Positions 30,190 to 42,237 of a stretch of DNA of 64,000 nucleotides are shown here, one piece after another. Below the pieces are notes generated by a model. The model made no database searches and was not told the origin of the DNA. It saw nothing but the letters and a program-made list of their open reading frames with translations. Numbering within the stretch: the first letter of the stretch is position 1; each line of letters starts with the position of its first letter. The position numbers and the translations under genes are program-made. This DNA comes from Protopterus annectens (lineage: Eukaryota; Chordata; Ceratodontiformes; Protopteridae). The stretch is from the NCBI RefSeq assembly GCF_019279795.1, contig NC_056750.1, forward strand, positions 829,513,519 through 829,577,518, given 5' to 3'.

Positions 30190-30422
30190 TCCTACACACC
30201 ACAGTTGGGAACTCCACTCAGGTGATGTATTCGCTCCTCTGCCTCTTCTCCCAGAGGGGACCACAGGCCTGGCCCCTAGGGCAGAACTATCTGAGGGTCT
30301 AGGGAGGGTAGGGGCAGCTGGGGTGATGCTACCAGGCTACAGCCCAGAAGTGCTGGGCCTCAGTGCTTCAGCCGGTGGAGTGAGTGTAGGCAGATCACAG
30401 GGAACAGGCCTACCCTGCTGTG
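30190..30422 (-). pseudogene. unidentified protein, exon C (right copy)
   Basis: Preceded on the minus strand by gttattcctacag and homologous to 29253-29500 (see that entry for shared residues). One TAG lies after STSGL. It is part of the right copy of the unidentified split gene. Confidence 0.45.
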
Positions 30423-30656
30423 CTGTAGGAATAACATAAATAAAATTCAAACCTGGAAGTAAATAAAACATAAAACAAATTAAATGAAAATTATAAAAAA
30501 TAAGCAATAATAAAGCAGTATAAAAAGTTTCAAATAATATAACTATGAACAAAATGATAAATCATAAAAATTAAAATATATTTCACAACAATGAAATATA
30601 AACTTATACATAATAAGCAAAACATAAGACATAAAACCAAATAATATAAGTAATGT

Positions 30657-31242
30657 AGCAAAGTAAATCCAATGGGACAGGTAAACGCTCAGGTTCACAG
30701 AAAAAAGTTTTAAATCAGTAAATGAAGCCAGGAACTGAGCGACAGTGAAGAAGTCAAACGATGCAAAAATTAATTAAAATCTCCACTTTTAATACAAAAA
30801 TATAAGACAGGATAAGTGGTTTCGCAAGTAGCTTCATCAGATCCATACAATTTATACATAGTTTTGTGTTTCTTAATATAATTCAGTTAGTCACAATATT
30901 CTGATCAATATGTTTGTAATTTGATGCCTAGCCATTATTTATCTTTCAGCAATGCATTTTATGAAGCTTCTATATATTCATTTTTATCTATCATTTTAAA
31001 CATCATCTATATCTTTAAAAATGATGGGCAGTACCTTGTTTGCTAATTAACCATGAGTATGAGTCATTATCTGCAGGTATATAAGCATGCAATTAACACT
31101 TGTATTTTTGTATGGATCTGATGAAGCTACTTGCGAAAGCGCTTATCCTGTCTTATATTTTTGTATTAAAAGTGGAGATTTTAATTAATTTTTGCATCGT
31201 TTGACTTCCTCACTGTCGCTCAGTTCCTGGCTTCATTTACTG
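30657..31242 (+). mobile_element. mini-PLE 2: inverted-arm element with 14-bp TSD
   Basis: A 586-bp element flanked by perfect 14-bp repeats aatataagtaatgt (30643-30656 and 31243-31256). Inverted arms 30716-30850 and 31109-31242 match over about 135 bases with few differences, the main one at gtggtttcgc versus gcgaaagcgc. The unpaired tail is on the left (30657-30715), so orientation is opposite to mini-PLE 1. CTGATGA...GAAAGCGC lies on the plus strand in the right arm. No coding capacity. Confidence 0.75.
31113..31150 (+). ncRNA. hammerhead-like core in mini-PLE 2
   Basis: GGAT-CTGATGA-agctacttgc-GAAA-GCGC-TT-ATCC. GGAT pairs with ATCC (helix I), and A-GCGC-U is a perfect 6-base palindrome that could act as an intermolecular helix III, as described for hammerheads with a minimal helix III. 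Helix II (agctacttgc) is weak. The inverted arm at 30820-30845 carries the same start but a changed core (GAAACCACTT), so only one arm keeps the motif. Confidence 0.45.
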
Positions 31243-31267
31243 AATATAAGTAATGTGATTATATAAA

Positions 31268-31273
31268 TAATAA

Positions 31274-31334
<61 letters not shown>
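31268..31334. repeat. (TAA)n microsatellite
   Basis: Trinucleotide run directly right of mini-PLE 2 within the right arm. Confidence 0.95.
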
Positions 31335-31336
<2 letters not shown>

Positions 31337-32101
31337 AAAATGATAAATATAAGAAATCCATTAACAAATAAAAGAAGAGAAGGGGTGGAGTGAGAGAAAA
31401 AAAGGAGCATTAGTAACTTCACAGATAATATACAAAGCTTTCTACAATTTAGGTATTCTATTCTGTTACATTCTACTGTTATCAATACCAACCGCTGAGA
31501 ATTTTATTTATTACTTGGAATACATATACAGTAATTACACTTGACAGTAGACCATTCAAGACACAGGTCTAGGGCTATGCCCTACAAATGCTATAATGAT
31601 GATTACTTAACAGTACTGTATTTTTTACTGATGACAAGCTAAAACAGTATTGTAATCAGCTGAGCTTTACATTTCGGGAGTGTGGTATTATGGTATTAGA
31701 ACCCACAGACGATGTCTATTGAAATAATAAAATGTTCCTTTGGAATACAACATAATGTAAACACTCTTTCCTTTTACACTTTATAGACTCATGTTTATTG
31801 TTATCTGAGAATGTGCAATTGTTGCTTTGTGTTACAGACTATACCTCTCCACCTTTTTGAGCAGGATATCTTGACATATTAGAAATTAATGAGTGTATAA
31901 TGAGCCATAAATATTGCTGTTACACACATGGATAGTTGCACAGAATTTGTGTTAACATACATTTTGACACTCATTATTTATTGACTACAATATAAATTTC
32001 TTGCCAGACAACCACGAATCCTACAATGAAAAAAACAAAACAGTGATTCTTATAACTGGGTATTCAGCAGAGATGTGCACAGTTGAAAGCTATGCTACAG
32101 A

Positions 32102-32300
32102 GTAATGCATGCATACTCACTTTTGCAGTTCAGATCTGCGTTCCCAAGTTCATACAACTGTATGATACAGTAACTAATCCATCTATCACTGTTAATCAGG
32201 GTAATGCATGCATACTCGCTTTTGCAGTTCAGATCTGCGTTGCCAAGTTCATACAACTGTATGATACAGTAACTAATCTATCACTGTTAACTCTATGATA
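32102..32300 (+). repeat. two ~99-bp units at the satellite left edge
   Basis: The word gtaatgcatgcatactc starts at 32102 and again at 32201. Each unit reads through tttgcagttcagatctgcg into tacaactgtatgatacagta. The units join unique arm sequence to satellite monomer sequence and probably record the first duplication step of the array. Confidence 0.7.
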
Positions 32301-35300
32301 CAGTAACTAATCCATCACTGTTAACTGTATGATACAGTAACTAATCCATCACTGTTAACTGTATGATACAGTAACTAATCCATCACTGTTAACTGTATGA
32401 TAAAGTAACTAATCCATCACTGTTAATGCTGTAATAACAGTACTTTATTAATACAACTGTATGATACAGTAACTAATCCATCACTGTTAATGCTGTAATA
32501 ACAGTACTTTATTAATATAACTGTATGATACAGTAACTAATCCATCACTGTTAATGCTGTAATAACAGTACTTTATTAATACAACTGTATGATACAGTAA
32601 CTAATCCATCACTGTTAATGCTGTAATAACAGTACTTTATTAATACAACTGTATGATACAGTAACTAATCCATCACTGTTAATGCTGTAATAACAGTACT
32701 TTATTAATACAACTGTATGATACAGTAACTAATCTATCAGTGTCAATGCTGTAATAACAGTACTTTATTAATACAACTGTATGATACAGTAACTAATCCA
32801 TCACTGTTAATGCTGTAATAACAGTACTTTATTAATACAACTGTATGATACAGTAACTAATCCATCACTGTTAATGCTGTAATAACAGTACTTTATTAAT
32901 ACAACTGTATGATACAGTAACTAATCCATCACTGTTAATGCTGTAATAACAGTACTTTATTAATACAACTGTATGATACAGTAACTAATCCAACACTGTT
33001 AACTGTATGATACAGTAACTAATCCATCACTGTTAATGCTGTAATAACAGTACTTTATTAATACAACTGTATGATACAGTAACTAATCCATCACCGTTAA
33101 TGCTGTAATAACAGAACTTTATTAATACAACTGTATGATACAGTAACTAATCCAACACTGTTAATGCTGTAATAACAGTACTTTATTAATACAACTGTAT
33201 GATACACTAAATAAACTATCACTGTTAATGCTGTAATAACAGTACTTTATTAATACAACTGTATGATACAGTAACTAATCCATCACTGTTAGTGCTGTAA
33301 TAACAGTACTTTATTAATACAACTGTATGATACAGTAACTAATCTATCACTGTTAATGCTGTAATAACAGTACTTTATTAATACAACTGTAAGATACAGT
33401 AACTAATCCATCACTGTTAATGCTGTAATAACAGAACTTTATTAATACAACTGTATGATACAGTAACTAATCCATCACTGTTAATGCTGTAATAACAGTA
33501 CTTTATTAATACAACTGTATGATACAGTAACTAATCCATCACTGTTAATGCGGTAATAACAGAACTTTATTAATACAACTGTATGATACAGTAACTAATC
33601 TATCACTGTTAATACTGTAATAACAGAACTTTATTAATACAACTGTATGATACAGTAACTAATCCATCACTGTTAATGCTGTAATAACAGAACTTTATTA
33701 ATACAACTGTATGATACAGTAACTAATCCATCACTGTTAATGCTGTAATAACAGTACTTTATTAATACAACTGTATGATACAGTAACTAATCTATCACTG
33801 TTAATGCTGTAATAACAGAACTTTATTAATACAACTGTATGATACAGTAACTAATCTATCACTGTTAATGCTGTAATAACAGTACTTTATTAATACAACT
33901 GTATGATACAGTAACTAATCCATCACTGTTAACTGTATGATACAGTAACTAATCCATCACTGTTAATGCTGTAATAACAGTACTTTATTAACACAACTGT
34001 ATGATACAGTAACTAATCCATCACTGTTAATGCTGTAATAACAGAACTTTATTAATACAACTGTATGATACAGTAACTAATCTATCACTGTTAATGCTGT
34101 AATAACAGTACTTTATTAATACAACTGTATGATACAGTAACTAATCCATCACTGTTAACTGTATGATACAGTAACTAATCCATCACTGTTAATGCTGTAA
34201 TAACAGTACTTTATTAATACAACTGTATGATACAGTAACTAATCCATCACTGTTAATGCTGTAATAACAGTACTTTATTAATACAACTGTATGATACAGT
34301 AACTAATCCATCACTGTTAATGCTGTAATAACAGTACTTTATTAATACAACTGTATGATACAGTAACTAATCCATCACTGTTAATGCTGTAATAACAGAA
34401 CTTTATTAATACAACTGTATGATACAGTAACTAATCTATCACTGTTAATGCTGTAATAACAGTACTTTATTAATACAACTGTATGATACAGTAACTAATC
34501 CATCACTGTTAATGCTGTAATAACAGTACTTTATTACTACAACTGTATGATACAGTAACTAATCCATCACTGTTAATGCTGTAATAACAGTACTTTATTA
34601 ATACAACTGTATGATACAGTAACTAATCCATCACTGTTAATGCTGTAATAACAGAACTTTATTAATACAACTGTATGATACAGTAGCTAATCCATCACTG
34701 TTAATGCTGTAATAACAGAACTTTATTAATACAACTGTATGATACAGTAACTAATCCATCACTGTTAATGCTGTAATAACAGTACTTTATTAATACAACT
34801 GTATGATACAGTAACTAATCCATCACTGTTAATGCTGTAATAACAGTACTTTATTAATACAACTGTATGATACAGTAACTAATCCATCACTGTTAATGCT
34901 GTAATAACAGTACTTTATTAATACAACTGTATGATACAGTAACTAATCCATCACTGTTAATGCTGTAATAACAGTACTTTATTAATACAACTGTATGATA
35001 CAGTAACTAATCTATCACTGTTAATGCTGTAATAACAGAACTTTATTAATACAACTGTATGATACAGTAACTAATCTATCACTGTTAATGCTGTAATAAC
35101 AGTACTTTATTAATACAACTGTATGATACAGTAACTAATCCATCACTGTTAACTGTATGATACAGTAACTAATCCATCACTGTTAATGCTGTAATAACAG
35201 TACTTTATTAACACAACTGTATGATACAGTAACTAATCCATCACTGTTAATGCTGTAATAACAGAACTTTATTAATACAACTGTATGATACAGTGACTAA

Positions 35301-37768
35301 TCTATCACTGTTAATGCTGTAATAACAGTACTTTATTAATACAACTGTATGATACAGTAACTAATCCATCACTGTTAATGCTGTAATAACAGTACTTTAT
35401 TAATACAACTGTATGATACAGTAACTAATCCATCACTGTTAATGCTGTAATAACAGTACTTTATTAATACAACTGTATGATACAGTAACTAATCCATCAC
35501 TGTTAGTGCTGTAATAACAGTACTTTATTAATACAACTGTATGATACAGTAACTAATCCATCACTGTTAGTGCTGTAATAACAGTACTTTATTAATACAA
35601 CTGTATGATACAGTAACTAATCCATCACTGTTAATGCTGTAATAACAGTACTTTATTAATGCAACTGTATGATACAGTAACTAATCCATCACTGTTAATG
35701 CTGTAATAACAGAACTTTATTAATACAACTGTTTGATACAGTAACTAATCCATCACTGTTAATGCTGTAATAACAGTACTTTATTAATACAACTGTATGA
35801 TACAGTAACTAATCCATCACTGTTAATGCTGTAATAACAGTACTTTATTAATACAACTGTATGATACAGTAACTAATCCATCACTGTTAATGCTGTAATA
35901 ACAGTACTTTATTAATACAACTGTATGATACAGTAACTAATCCATCACTGTTAATGCTGTAATAACAGTACTTTATTAATACAACTGTATGATACAGTAA
36001 CTAATCCATCACTGTTAATGCTGTAATAACAGTACTTTATTAATACAACTGTATGATACAGTAACTAATCCATCACTGTTAATGCTGTAATAACAGTACT
36101 TTATTAATACAACTGTATGATACAGTAACTAATCCATCACTGTTAATGCTGTAATAACAGTACTTTATTAATACAACTGTATGATACAGTAACTAATCCA
36201 TCACTGTTAATGCTGTAATAACAGTACTTTATTAATACAACTGTATGATACAGTAACTAATCCATCACTGTTAATGCTGTAATAACAGTACTTTATTAAT
36301 ACAACTGTATGATACAGTAACTAATCCATCACTGTTAATGCTGTAATAACAGTACTTTATTAATACAACTGTATGATACAGTAACTAATCCATCACTGTT
36401 AATGCTGTAATAACAGTACTTTATTAATACAACTGTATGATACAGTAACTAATCCATCACTGTTAATGCTGTAATAACAGAACTTTATTAATACAACTGT
36501 ATGATACAGTAACTAATCCATCACTGTTAATGCTGTAATAACAGTACTTTATTAATACAACTGTATGATACAGTAACTAATCCATCACTGTTAATGCTGT
36601 AATAACAGTACTTTATTAATACAACTGTATGATACAGTAACTAATCCATCACTGTTAATGCTGTAATAACAGTACTTTATTAATACAACTGTATGATACA
36701 GTAACTAATCCATCACTGTTAATGCTGTAATAACAGTACTTTATTAATACAACTGTATGATACAGTAACTAATCCATCACTGTTAATGCTGTAATAACAG
36801 TACTTTATTAATACAACTGTATGATACAGTAACTAATCCATCACTGTTAATGCTGTAATAACAGTACTTTATTAATACAACTGTATGATACAGTAACTAA
36901 TCCATCACTGTTAATGCTGTAATAACAGTACTTTATTAATACAACTGTATGATACAGTAACTAATCCATCACTGTTAATGCTGTAATAACAGTACTTTAT
37001 TAATACAACTGTATGATACAGTAACTAATCCATCACTGTTAATGGTGTAATAACAGTACTTTATTAATACAACTGTATGATACAGTAACTAATCCATCAC
37101 TGTTAATGGTGTAATAACAGAACTTTATTAATACAACTGTATGATACAGTAACTAATCTATCACTGTTAATGCTGTAATAACAGTACTTTATTAATATAA
37201 CTGTATGATACAGTAACTAATCTATCACTGTTAATGCTGTAATAACAGTACTTTATTAATACAACTGTATGATACAGTAACTAATCCATCACTGTTAATG
37301 CTGTAATAACAGTACTTTATTAATACAACTGTATGATACAGTAACTAATCTATCACTGTTAATGCTGTAATAACAGTACTTTATTAATACAACTGTATGA
37401 TACAGTAACTAATCTATCAATGTTAATGCTGTAATAACAGTAGTTTATTAATACAACTGTATGATACAGTAACTAATCCATCACTGTTAATACTGTAATA
37501 ACAGAACTTTATTAATACAACTGTATGATACGGTAACTAATCCATCACTGTTAATGCTGTAATAACAGTACTTTATTAATACAACTGTATGATACGGTAA
37601 CTAATCCATCACTGTTAATGCTGTAATAACAGTACTTTATTAATACAACTGTATGATACAGTAACTAATCCATCACTGTTAATGCTGTAATAACAGTACT
37701 TTATTAATACAACTGTATGATACAGTAACTAATCTATCACTGTTAATGCTGTAATAACAGAACTTTAT
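32140..37768 (+). repeat. 64-bp satellite array, about 80-85 copies
   Basis: Nearly uninterrupted tandem repeat of a 64-base monomer of the form aatccatcactgttaatgct...gatacagtaact. A 34-base short form lacking the internal 30 bases (from aatgctg to aatac) occurs several times, in tandem at 32283-32420 and singly near 32990, 33920, 34150 and 35140. Variants (tactttatt/aactttatt, ccatcac/ctatcac, acacaactg) recur in blocks. The monomer contains self-complementary words (acagtaac/gttactgt-type). It is not coding. It ends 18 bases from the splice donor of exon B. Confidence 0.95.
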
Positions 37769-37786
37769 ACAATTGTGCTTACTTAC

Positions 37787-37857
37787 CATGTGCTTCTCAC
37801 ATCCTGGCCAATCACCTGGCATGGGACCTCACATTCGAGGCCCTCTCTTCTGCAGCT
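37787..37857 (-). pseudogene. unidentified protein, exon B (right copy)
   Basis: On the minus strand the acceptor cttttttccag precedes a 71-nt exon reading AAEERASNVRSHAR, followed by donor gtaagt. It is homologous to 27637-27712. The intron beyond the donor holds the 5.6 kb satellite. Confidence 0.5.
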
Positions 37858-37984
37858 CTGGAAAAAGGGAGAAGGAAAAAGCATTATGAATATTTTCTAC
37901 CATATTCAGCTTGAATATTTATCAGTATTAAATGTAAAGCATACATACACATCTGTGGGGTGTTCCCTGCCTGACACACCCTGA

Positions 37985-38261
37985 TCAAGTGATCAAGGGT
38001 ATCCCTTTCTCTGTGGCACAGGTCATCATAATGGAAATGGCTTGTTCCCCAGTACAAAGATACCAGTCACACTGGTATTGCCAAACTATCCCAGGCTTCA
38101 GATTTATATTGGGAACTAGTATAGTTCTCCTGAAGCAGCTGCGGCCCATGATCCTTAACCAGGAGCCCAATAACCATCTTGGACTCCTGTACACCCAGTG
38201 CTGTGCTCTGAAATGCACACACTTTCCAATGCCTGACATTCTTGCACAAGTTTGAGCTCAA
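37985..38261 (-). pseudogene. unidentified protein, exon A (right copy)
   Basis: Reads GVQESKMVIGLLVKDHGPQL and LQENYTSSQYKSEAWDSL, with nucleotide identity to the left copy continuing to agggataccct. Frames are broken relative to each other. The function is unknown. Alternatives are a Harbinger-linked second gene or a gag-like protein; neither is supported by a recognised motif. Confidence 0.5.
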
Positions 38262-38561
38262 AATGTTTAAAGTACAATTCCCACCTATTCACCTTTAAAT
38301 AGCATGTTTTCCCGCCAATTGTGCTTACTGAAAGTATGCACTGTCTACATTTTAAAACATTTGAAAAGGCTGTGCCCCACTTACTATCGCCCAAACACGC
38401 TAAAACAAGTGCATTGGTTTGGACAGTGCTAAGCAGTGCACACCTTTTTCAACTGCATCCGAAAAAAACTTACAACCAATGGTATTCCATGGTTATTTTG
38501 TTACACTACCTCTTTATTTGTATAAGCTGCAATGTCACAACAGTATGAATAAAGTTTGCAT
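38262..38561. other. no gene recognised
   Basis: Right flank of the inverted duplication. The word agtaagcacaatt-like (tgtgcttactgaaag) recurs near 37774 and 38319, a possible boundary duplication. Nothing else is recognised. Confidence 0.35.
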
Positions 38562-38622
38562 ACCCTGGACTAGAACCCAGGACCATCTGCACTCCAGTCC
38601 TACCCTCTACATATGTCGCCGT
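38562..38622 (-). repeat. tRNA-like segment (SINE head or pseudogene)
   Basis: On the minus strand the T-arm is well formed (CTGGG-TTCTAGT-CCAGG) with a B-box-like GGTTCTAGTCC, preceded by a D-loop-like tagagggtagg. The acceptor stem is not evident. A tRNA pseudogene or the head of a SINE is likely. Confidence 0.4.
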
Positions 38623-39059
38623 AGGATTTGTTACCTCTAGTCTGTATTTTATTATTCCATGTTAATTTGATGGTATGCACATAGTGTGGCCCTGCTTACC
38701 GAGTTTGTGTGATGCCCAGCAGTACTAAGCAATAGCAATTGAAAGCATCCAGTTTCTATTTTTAGATGTCTGCCTCAGGTCTGATACATGGGTGGTCCTG
38801 TTGCACAAATGAGGTAAGCATTGCCAAACACTGAGATGCACCATGTAAACATGGCATAAATAAACAAAATTAGGAGGAAAGTCAAACTATATAAATATAA
38901 TTAGTTCTGGCAGTCTGCCTGGGATTTTGGCTTGTATTTTTGCAGTGTTCCTCATAAAATTTGTAGATGTGTAATAATCATTCGAGATGGAAGGCAATAA
39001 ATACTGACCAATGTTTTCATTCAGGACTTCGGAATCTTCAGAAGACTTATTTTGTCAAT
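38623..39059. other. no gene recognised
   Basis: AT-rich sequence with no convincing frame. It may be the body of the SINE-like element or the left part of the foldback fragment that follows. Confidence 0.3.
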
Positions 39060-39165
39060 CTTCTATGTTTATGGGCAAGATGCCACTATTTGTTGGCATT
39101 TTCCCCACTGTATTTAGTGGCTTTGTACAGATGTCTTGCTCTAAGAGTTTGGAAGGTATGGAGCA
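39060..39165. mobile_element. end fragment of the foldback element
   Basis: Shares with 9250-9342 the run tggctttgt.cagat.tcttg.tctaagag.ttg.aaggtatg. Only one arm is present. It shows that the family is dispersed. Confidence 0.5.
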
Positions 39166-39990
39166 GACCGTCAATGCTCTCCTGTACATGGATTCATTAT
39201 CTGTGTTGTTCTACAAGGTTTCACAGCCAACACTACAGGGGCATGCCGCAAAAACCTTACTTAGGTGCACCACACAACATTAATATGCATTGAGTGTTGC
39301 TGAAAGCACATTGAGGCCACGTACACAGATACACTCTGTGTAGGCTCTACACAGAGCCTACATGGAGTTTACTGAATCCTGAAGCATGTTTTTTTGAAAT
39401 GTAAGAGGGCTGAAAAATTATGAGAGAATTTACGTGCTAAAAATTTCTTTGAAGATTACAAAGACAACAACAATATAAATACAGATATGATTGAACATGG
39501 GTATTACAGGAATATAAGCAAAGAATCAAAAACAAAAATTCACAAAAATTTTGTTTATGAGGTACGGATAATATGGAATGAGAGAATTAATGAAGTTATG
39601 TTTAATGGGAAATTGATATTGTCAATAATATTAAAAAAAATTAGATGATGGTTATGGAGAAAAGACTGGGTCTGATTTAAAGACTGTATAAGCTTGGGAA
39701 GAATGATAAATTTCTGTACATAAATATAAAATTGTTTATATAATTGTTTAATTTTGTAAATATGTATATTTTTGAACAAATAAACATGCAAATATGTGTA
39801 TAAGTTGTTATGTAAATAAGATATAAATAAAAACCTGTACTCTTTTGATAGGAGTCATGGGAACTTTTATATCCACCTGAGCTAACACCAGCTGAAGCAG
39901 ATAGGACTTTGATTTCACATTTTATCTGAAGGATGACACTTTGATATGCAGCATGCCTTAATGCTGCACTATAGTGTCAGCCATTTTAAA
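39166..39990. other. AT-rich, no gene recognised
   Basis: Contains a short perfect stem near 39332-39357 (tgtgtaggctc / gagcctaca) and long AT-rich stretches. No motif-bearing frame is present. Confidence 0.4.
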
Positions 39991-40370
39991 ATGAATCCAT
40001 TCACCCGGGGTGGGTCAAGATCAAGATATATCCCAGAGAATTCCTCTTTTATGGAATGGACTTCCTTTGGATGGAAAGCAACTAGCTCCCTAACTCTCTT
40101 TAAGATAACCTGGATGAATGGATAAGCAATCATAAATACACCACAGATTAGGCCCATCAAGCCCTCATTGGTATAAATTATTCATGATGTTCAGTATCTA
40201 CAGTTTGGAGTATTGTGGCTAGGCCATAAATACACCACAGATTCGGCCCATCAAGCCCTCATTGGTATAAATTATTCATGATCGGTATCTACAGTTTGAA
40301 GCATTGTGGCTCGGCTACTAATGGTCATCTGGATCAGCATCATTGTATTGATTTATGAACCTATGAATCC
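39990..40370 (+). pseudogene. CR1-type LINE 3' end with internal tandem duplication
   Basis: The frame reads SFGWKATSSLTLFKITWMNG then a stop, equivalent to STSLNLFKKNLDKWMGD at the C-terminus of CR1 ORF2. The 3' UTR that follows is present twice in tandem (about 40134-40218 and 40219-40310, differing by a 3-base deletion and a few substitutions). It closes with ttatgaacctatgaatcc, a CR1-type octamer end. Confidence 0.65.
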
Positions 40371-42237
40371 TATTTCCTCACCCTTCCAAGCTGTGTTTCA
40401 CCAGCTCTCACTCCCCAAAAACACTATAAATTACAAATAATAGACCATCTCTCACCTTAGCAAAGAGTAAAATATAACTAACTAAATAAAACAATACTCA
40501 TTGTTCATTGACATATGTAAAGTTGCAAAACAAAAAACAAAAAAATATTCATCTTAACTTATTAAGATGCAGCTCCCTTACAGATTCACGTGGACAGGGG
40601 GCTATGAACATATAAGGCTTGCTGGGCAGACATGTTTGACTCAGGAGCACCTGCTCATCAAATGAGAGAGTAAGGAGAAAAAAGGGGAAGTTAAGAAGCA
40701 TTAAAATAGCTCACTTAGCAGTTGGTCACAAGTGATGGGAGTTTTAAAATGGAAAGGGCAGGAAATTATAGGAGTGGCAGGGTGTGATATAACTGAGAGA
40801 GGGAGGGGACTAGATAAAAGAAGAGTATTTAATGGAAGGGAGGCTGGAATTCTTGACTGAATGGTGAGAGCAATTGTGAAGCCTGCCTGTCTGCCCCCTC
40901 TATTATGTTGAAAACTCAGCATGGGCTCTAGGGCAAGAGTCTCTGATGGCAGGTGCCCCCTTTCCCCCACAATTTTCTTCCCTGGGTTAGTGGGAAGGTA
41001 GGAGTGAGCAATCTTATACACTGCCCTTGGAGTTGTATGAGTTATATGCTTTAACTGTTTCTCCTAAGTTTTAAAGGCTTTTGTGCTGTTTTCTGGGATA
41101 AATGTGTAATAGGGCATGTTAGTGTATCATCCCTCCTCTATAGTGACTTATCACACACCTGCCTCCTACAGACCATGCCTTTTCTTGTGACTCCATCCTG
41201 TGATGGAGATCTAATGTGAGAAGCACACCCCCGTGCTTGTCCTCAATTGTCCCAGTGCATGTACTCCCTTCACAGGAAGGCCACAATCATCCTCCCACAT
41301 GAGTGTTTCAGGTGCCTGAGCTACTATTCATACTAATGGATCCATGACCATAGGTAGGGCTTTAGCCCTCTGTGCCACAGTGCTGAATGTTATCAGTCTT
41401 TTATGCAGTCTTTATCAGTCATCTGGTGGTCCCATTCATCATCAGAAGCATTAAGGTCACTATTACACCAAAAACTCTTTTTTATGATGGGTGCTAGGTC
41501 CAAGTTTAGTATGTACCTGGCCAAACACTTAACACAACTTGAATGATGCCAGTGATTTCTCAGCAAGAAAATGAAGGGCCTAAATCATAAAAACTACACT
41601 GACCATCTCAAAGCCTTGTCCCTCTTCTGAATGTCATACAGGCTACTGTGGGATGATATCTGCCATGCATATACAGCCTCAAAATACCTTATCCTCTCTG
41701 AGCTACTGCACACCTGCACTCACTTAAGAGATCTTAATTCTGTAAAACCAATAGAATTTGTTTGAGGGTTTTTTATGCTTAGTGGTAAGGAACATGTTCT
41801 GCCCAACTCATGGTTATTAGCACTTAGATTATAAGGGTTGAAGACTTCATGGGAATGCAGGCTAGGCTGCTAAAGATCCTCAATGGATCAATAACCTAGT
41901 AAGTAGCTATGAATCAATAAGGTTATAACAGCATGCCCATTTTAAACACAATTATCAGGTACAAGCACAATTAAAAATATACAGTTTAAATTCAGTCTTT
42001 GATCTCATCAGTCCACCTTTAGGACCTCTTAATACAGGTGCCCCTAATACTGCTCCTGGGTTACTGCATCACAAACTACAGAAGCACTGTTAGGGATGTT
42101 TAGAGCATGTAGCCTATGTGGTACACCCCCCTCATTAAAACTAAGCAATGTAATGTGATTGGCCAATTTATACAAATTATTAGCTATCATTGTCATGTCT
42201 TTTCACTAGACCAAGAGACATTTCTCTCCCCATTGAC
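40371..42237. other. no gene recognised
   Basis: About 1.9 kb without recognisable coding sequence. A 106-codon minus-strand frame (40701-41021) has no motif I can name and is compositionally biased, so it is not called. No tandem repeat or long inverted repeat was noted. Confidence 0.4.

Larger units (their letters stand above)
30100..38260 (-). repeat. right arm of the inverted duplication, satellite-expanded
   Basis: The inverted partner of 27300-29540. It runs from exon C (30422-30190) through intron sequence (30440-32100), interrupted by mini-PLE 2 (30657-31242) and a (TAA)n tract, then the 64-bp satellite (about 32140-37768), then exon B (37857-37787) and exon A (about 38260-37990). 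Without the satellite and mini-PLE the arm is about the same length as the left one. Confidence 0.6.

Noticed and set aside
31237-31491. 84-codon frame with poly-leucine
   Set aside because: Translation of the (TAA)n microsatellite on the minus strand.
32140-37768. CRISPR-like array of regularly spaced repeats
   Set aside because: There are no unique spacers: the whole 64-bp period is repeated, the context is eukaryotic transposon DNA and no cas genes exist.
40701-41021. 106-codon minus-strand frame as a possible host exon
   Set aside because: No domain, no splice context and biased composition; nothing supports coding beyond openness.
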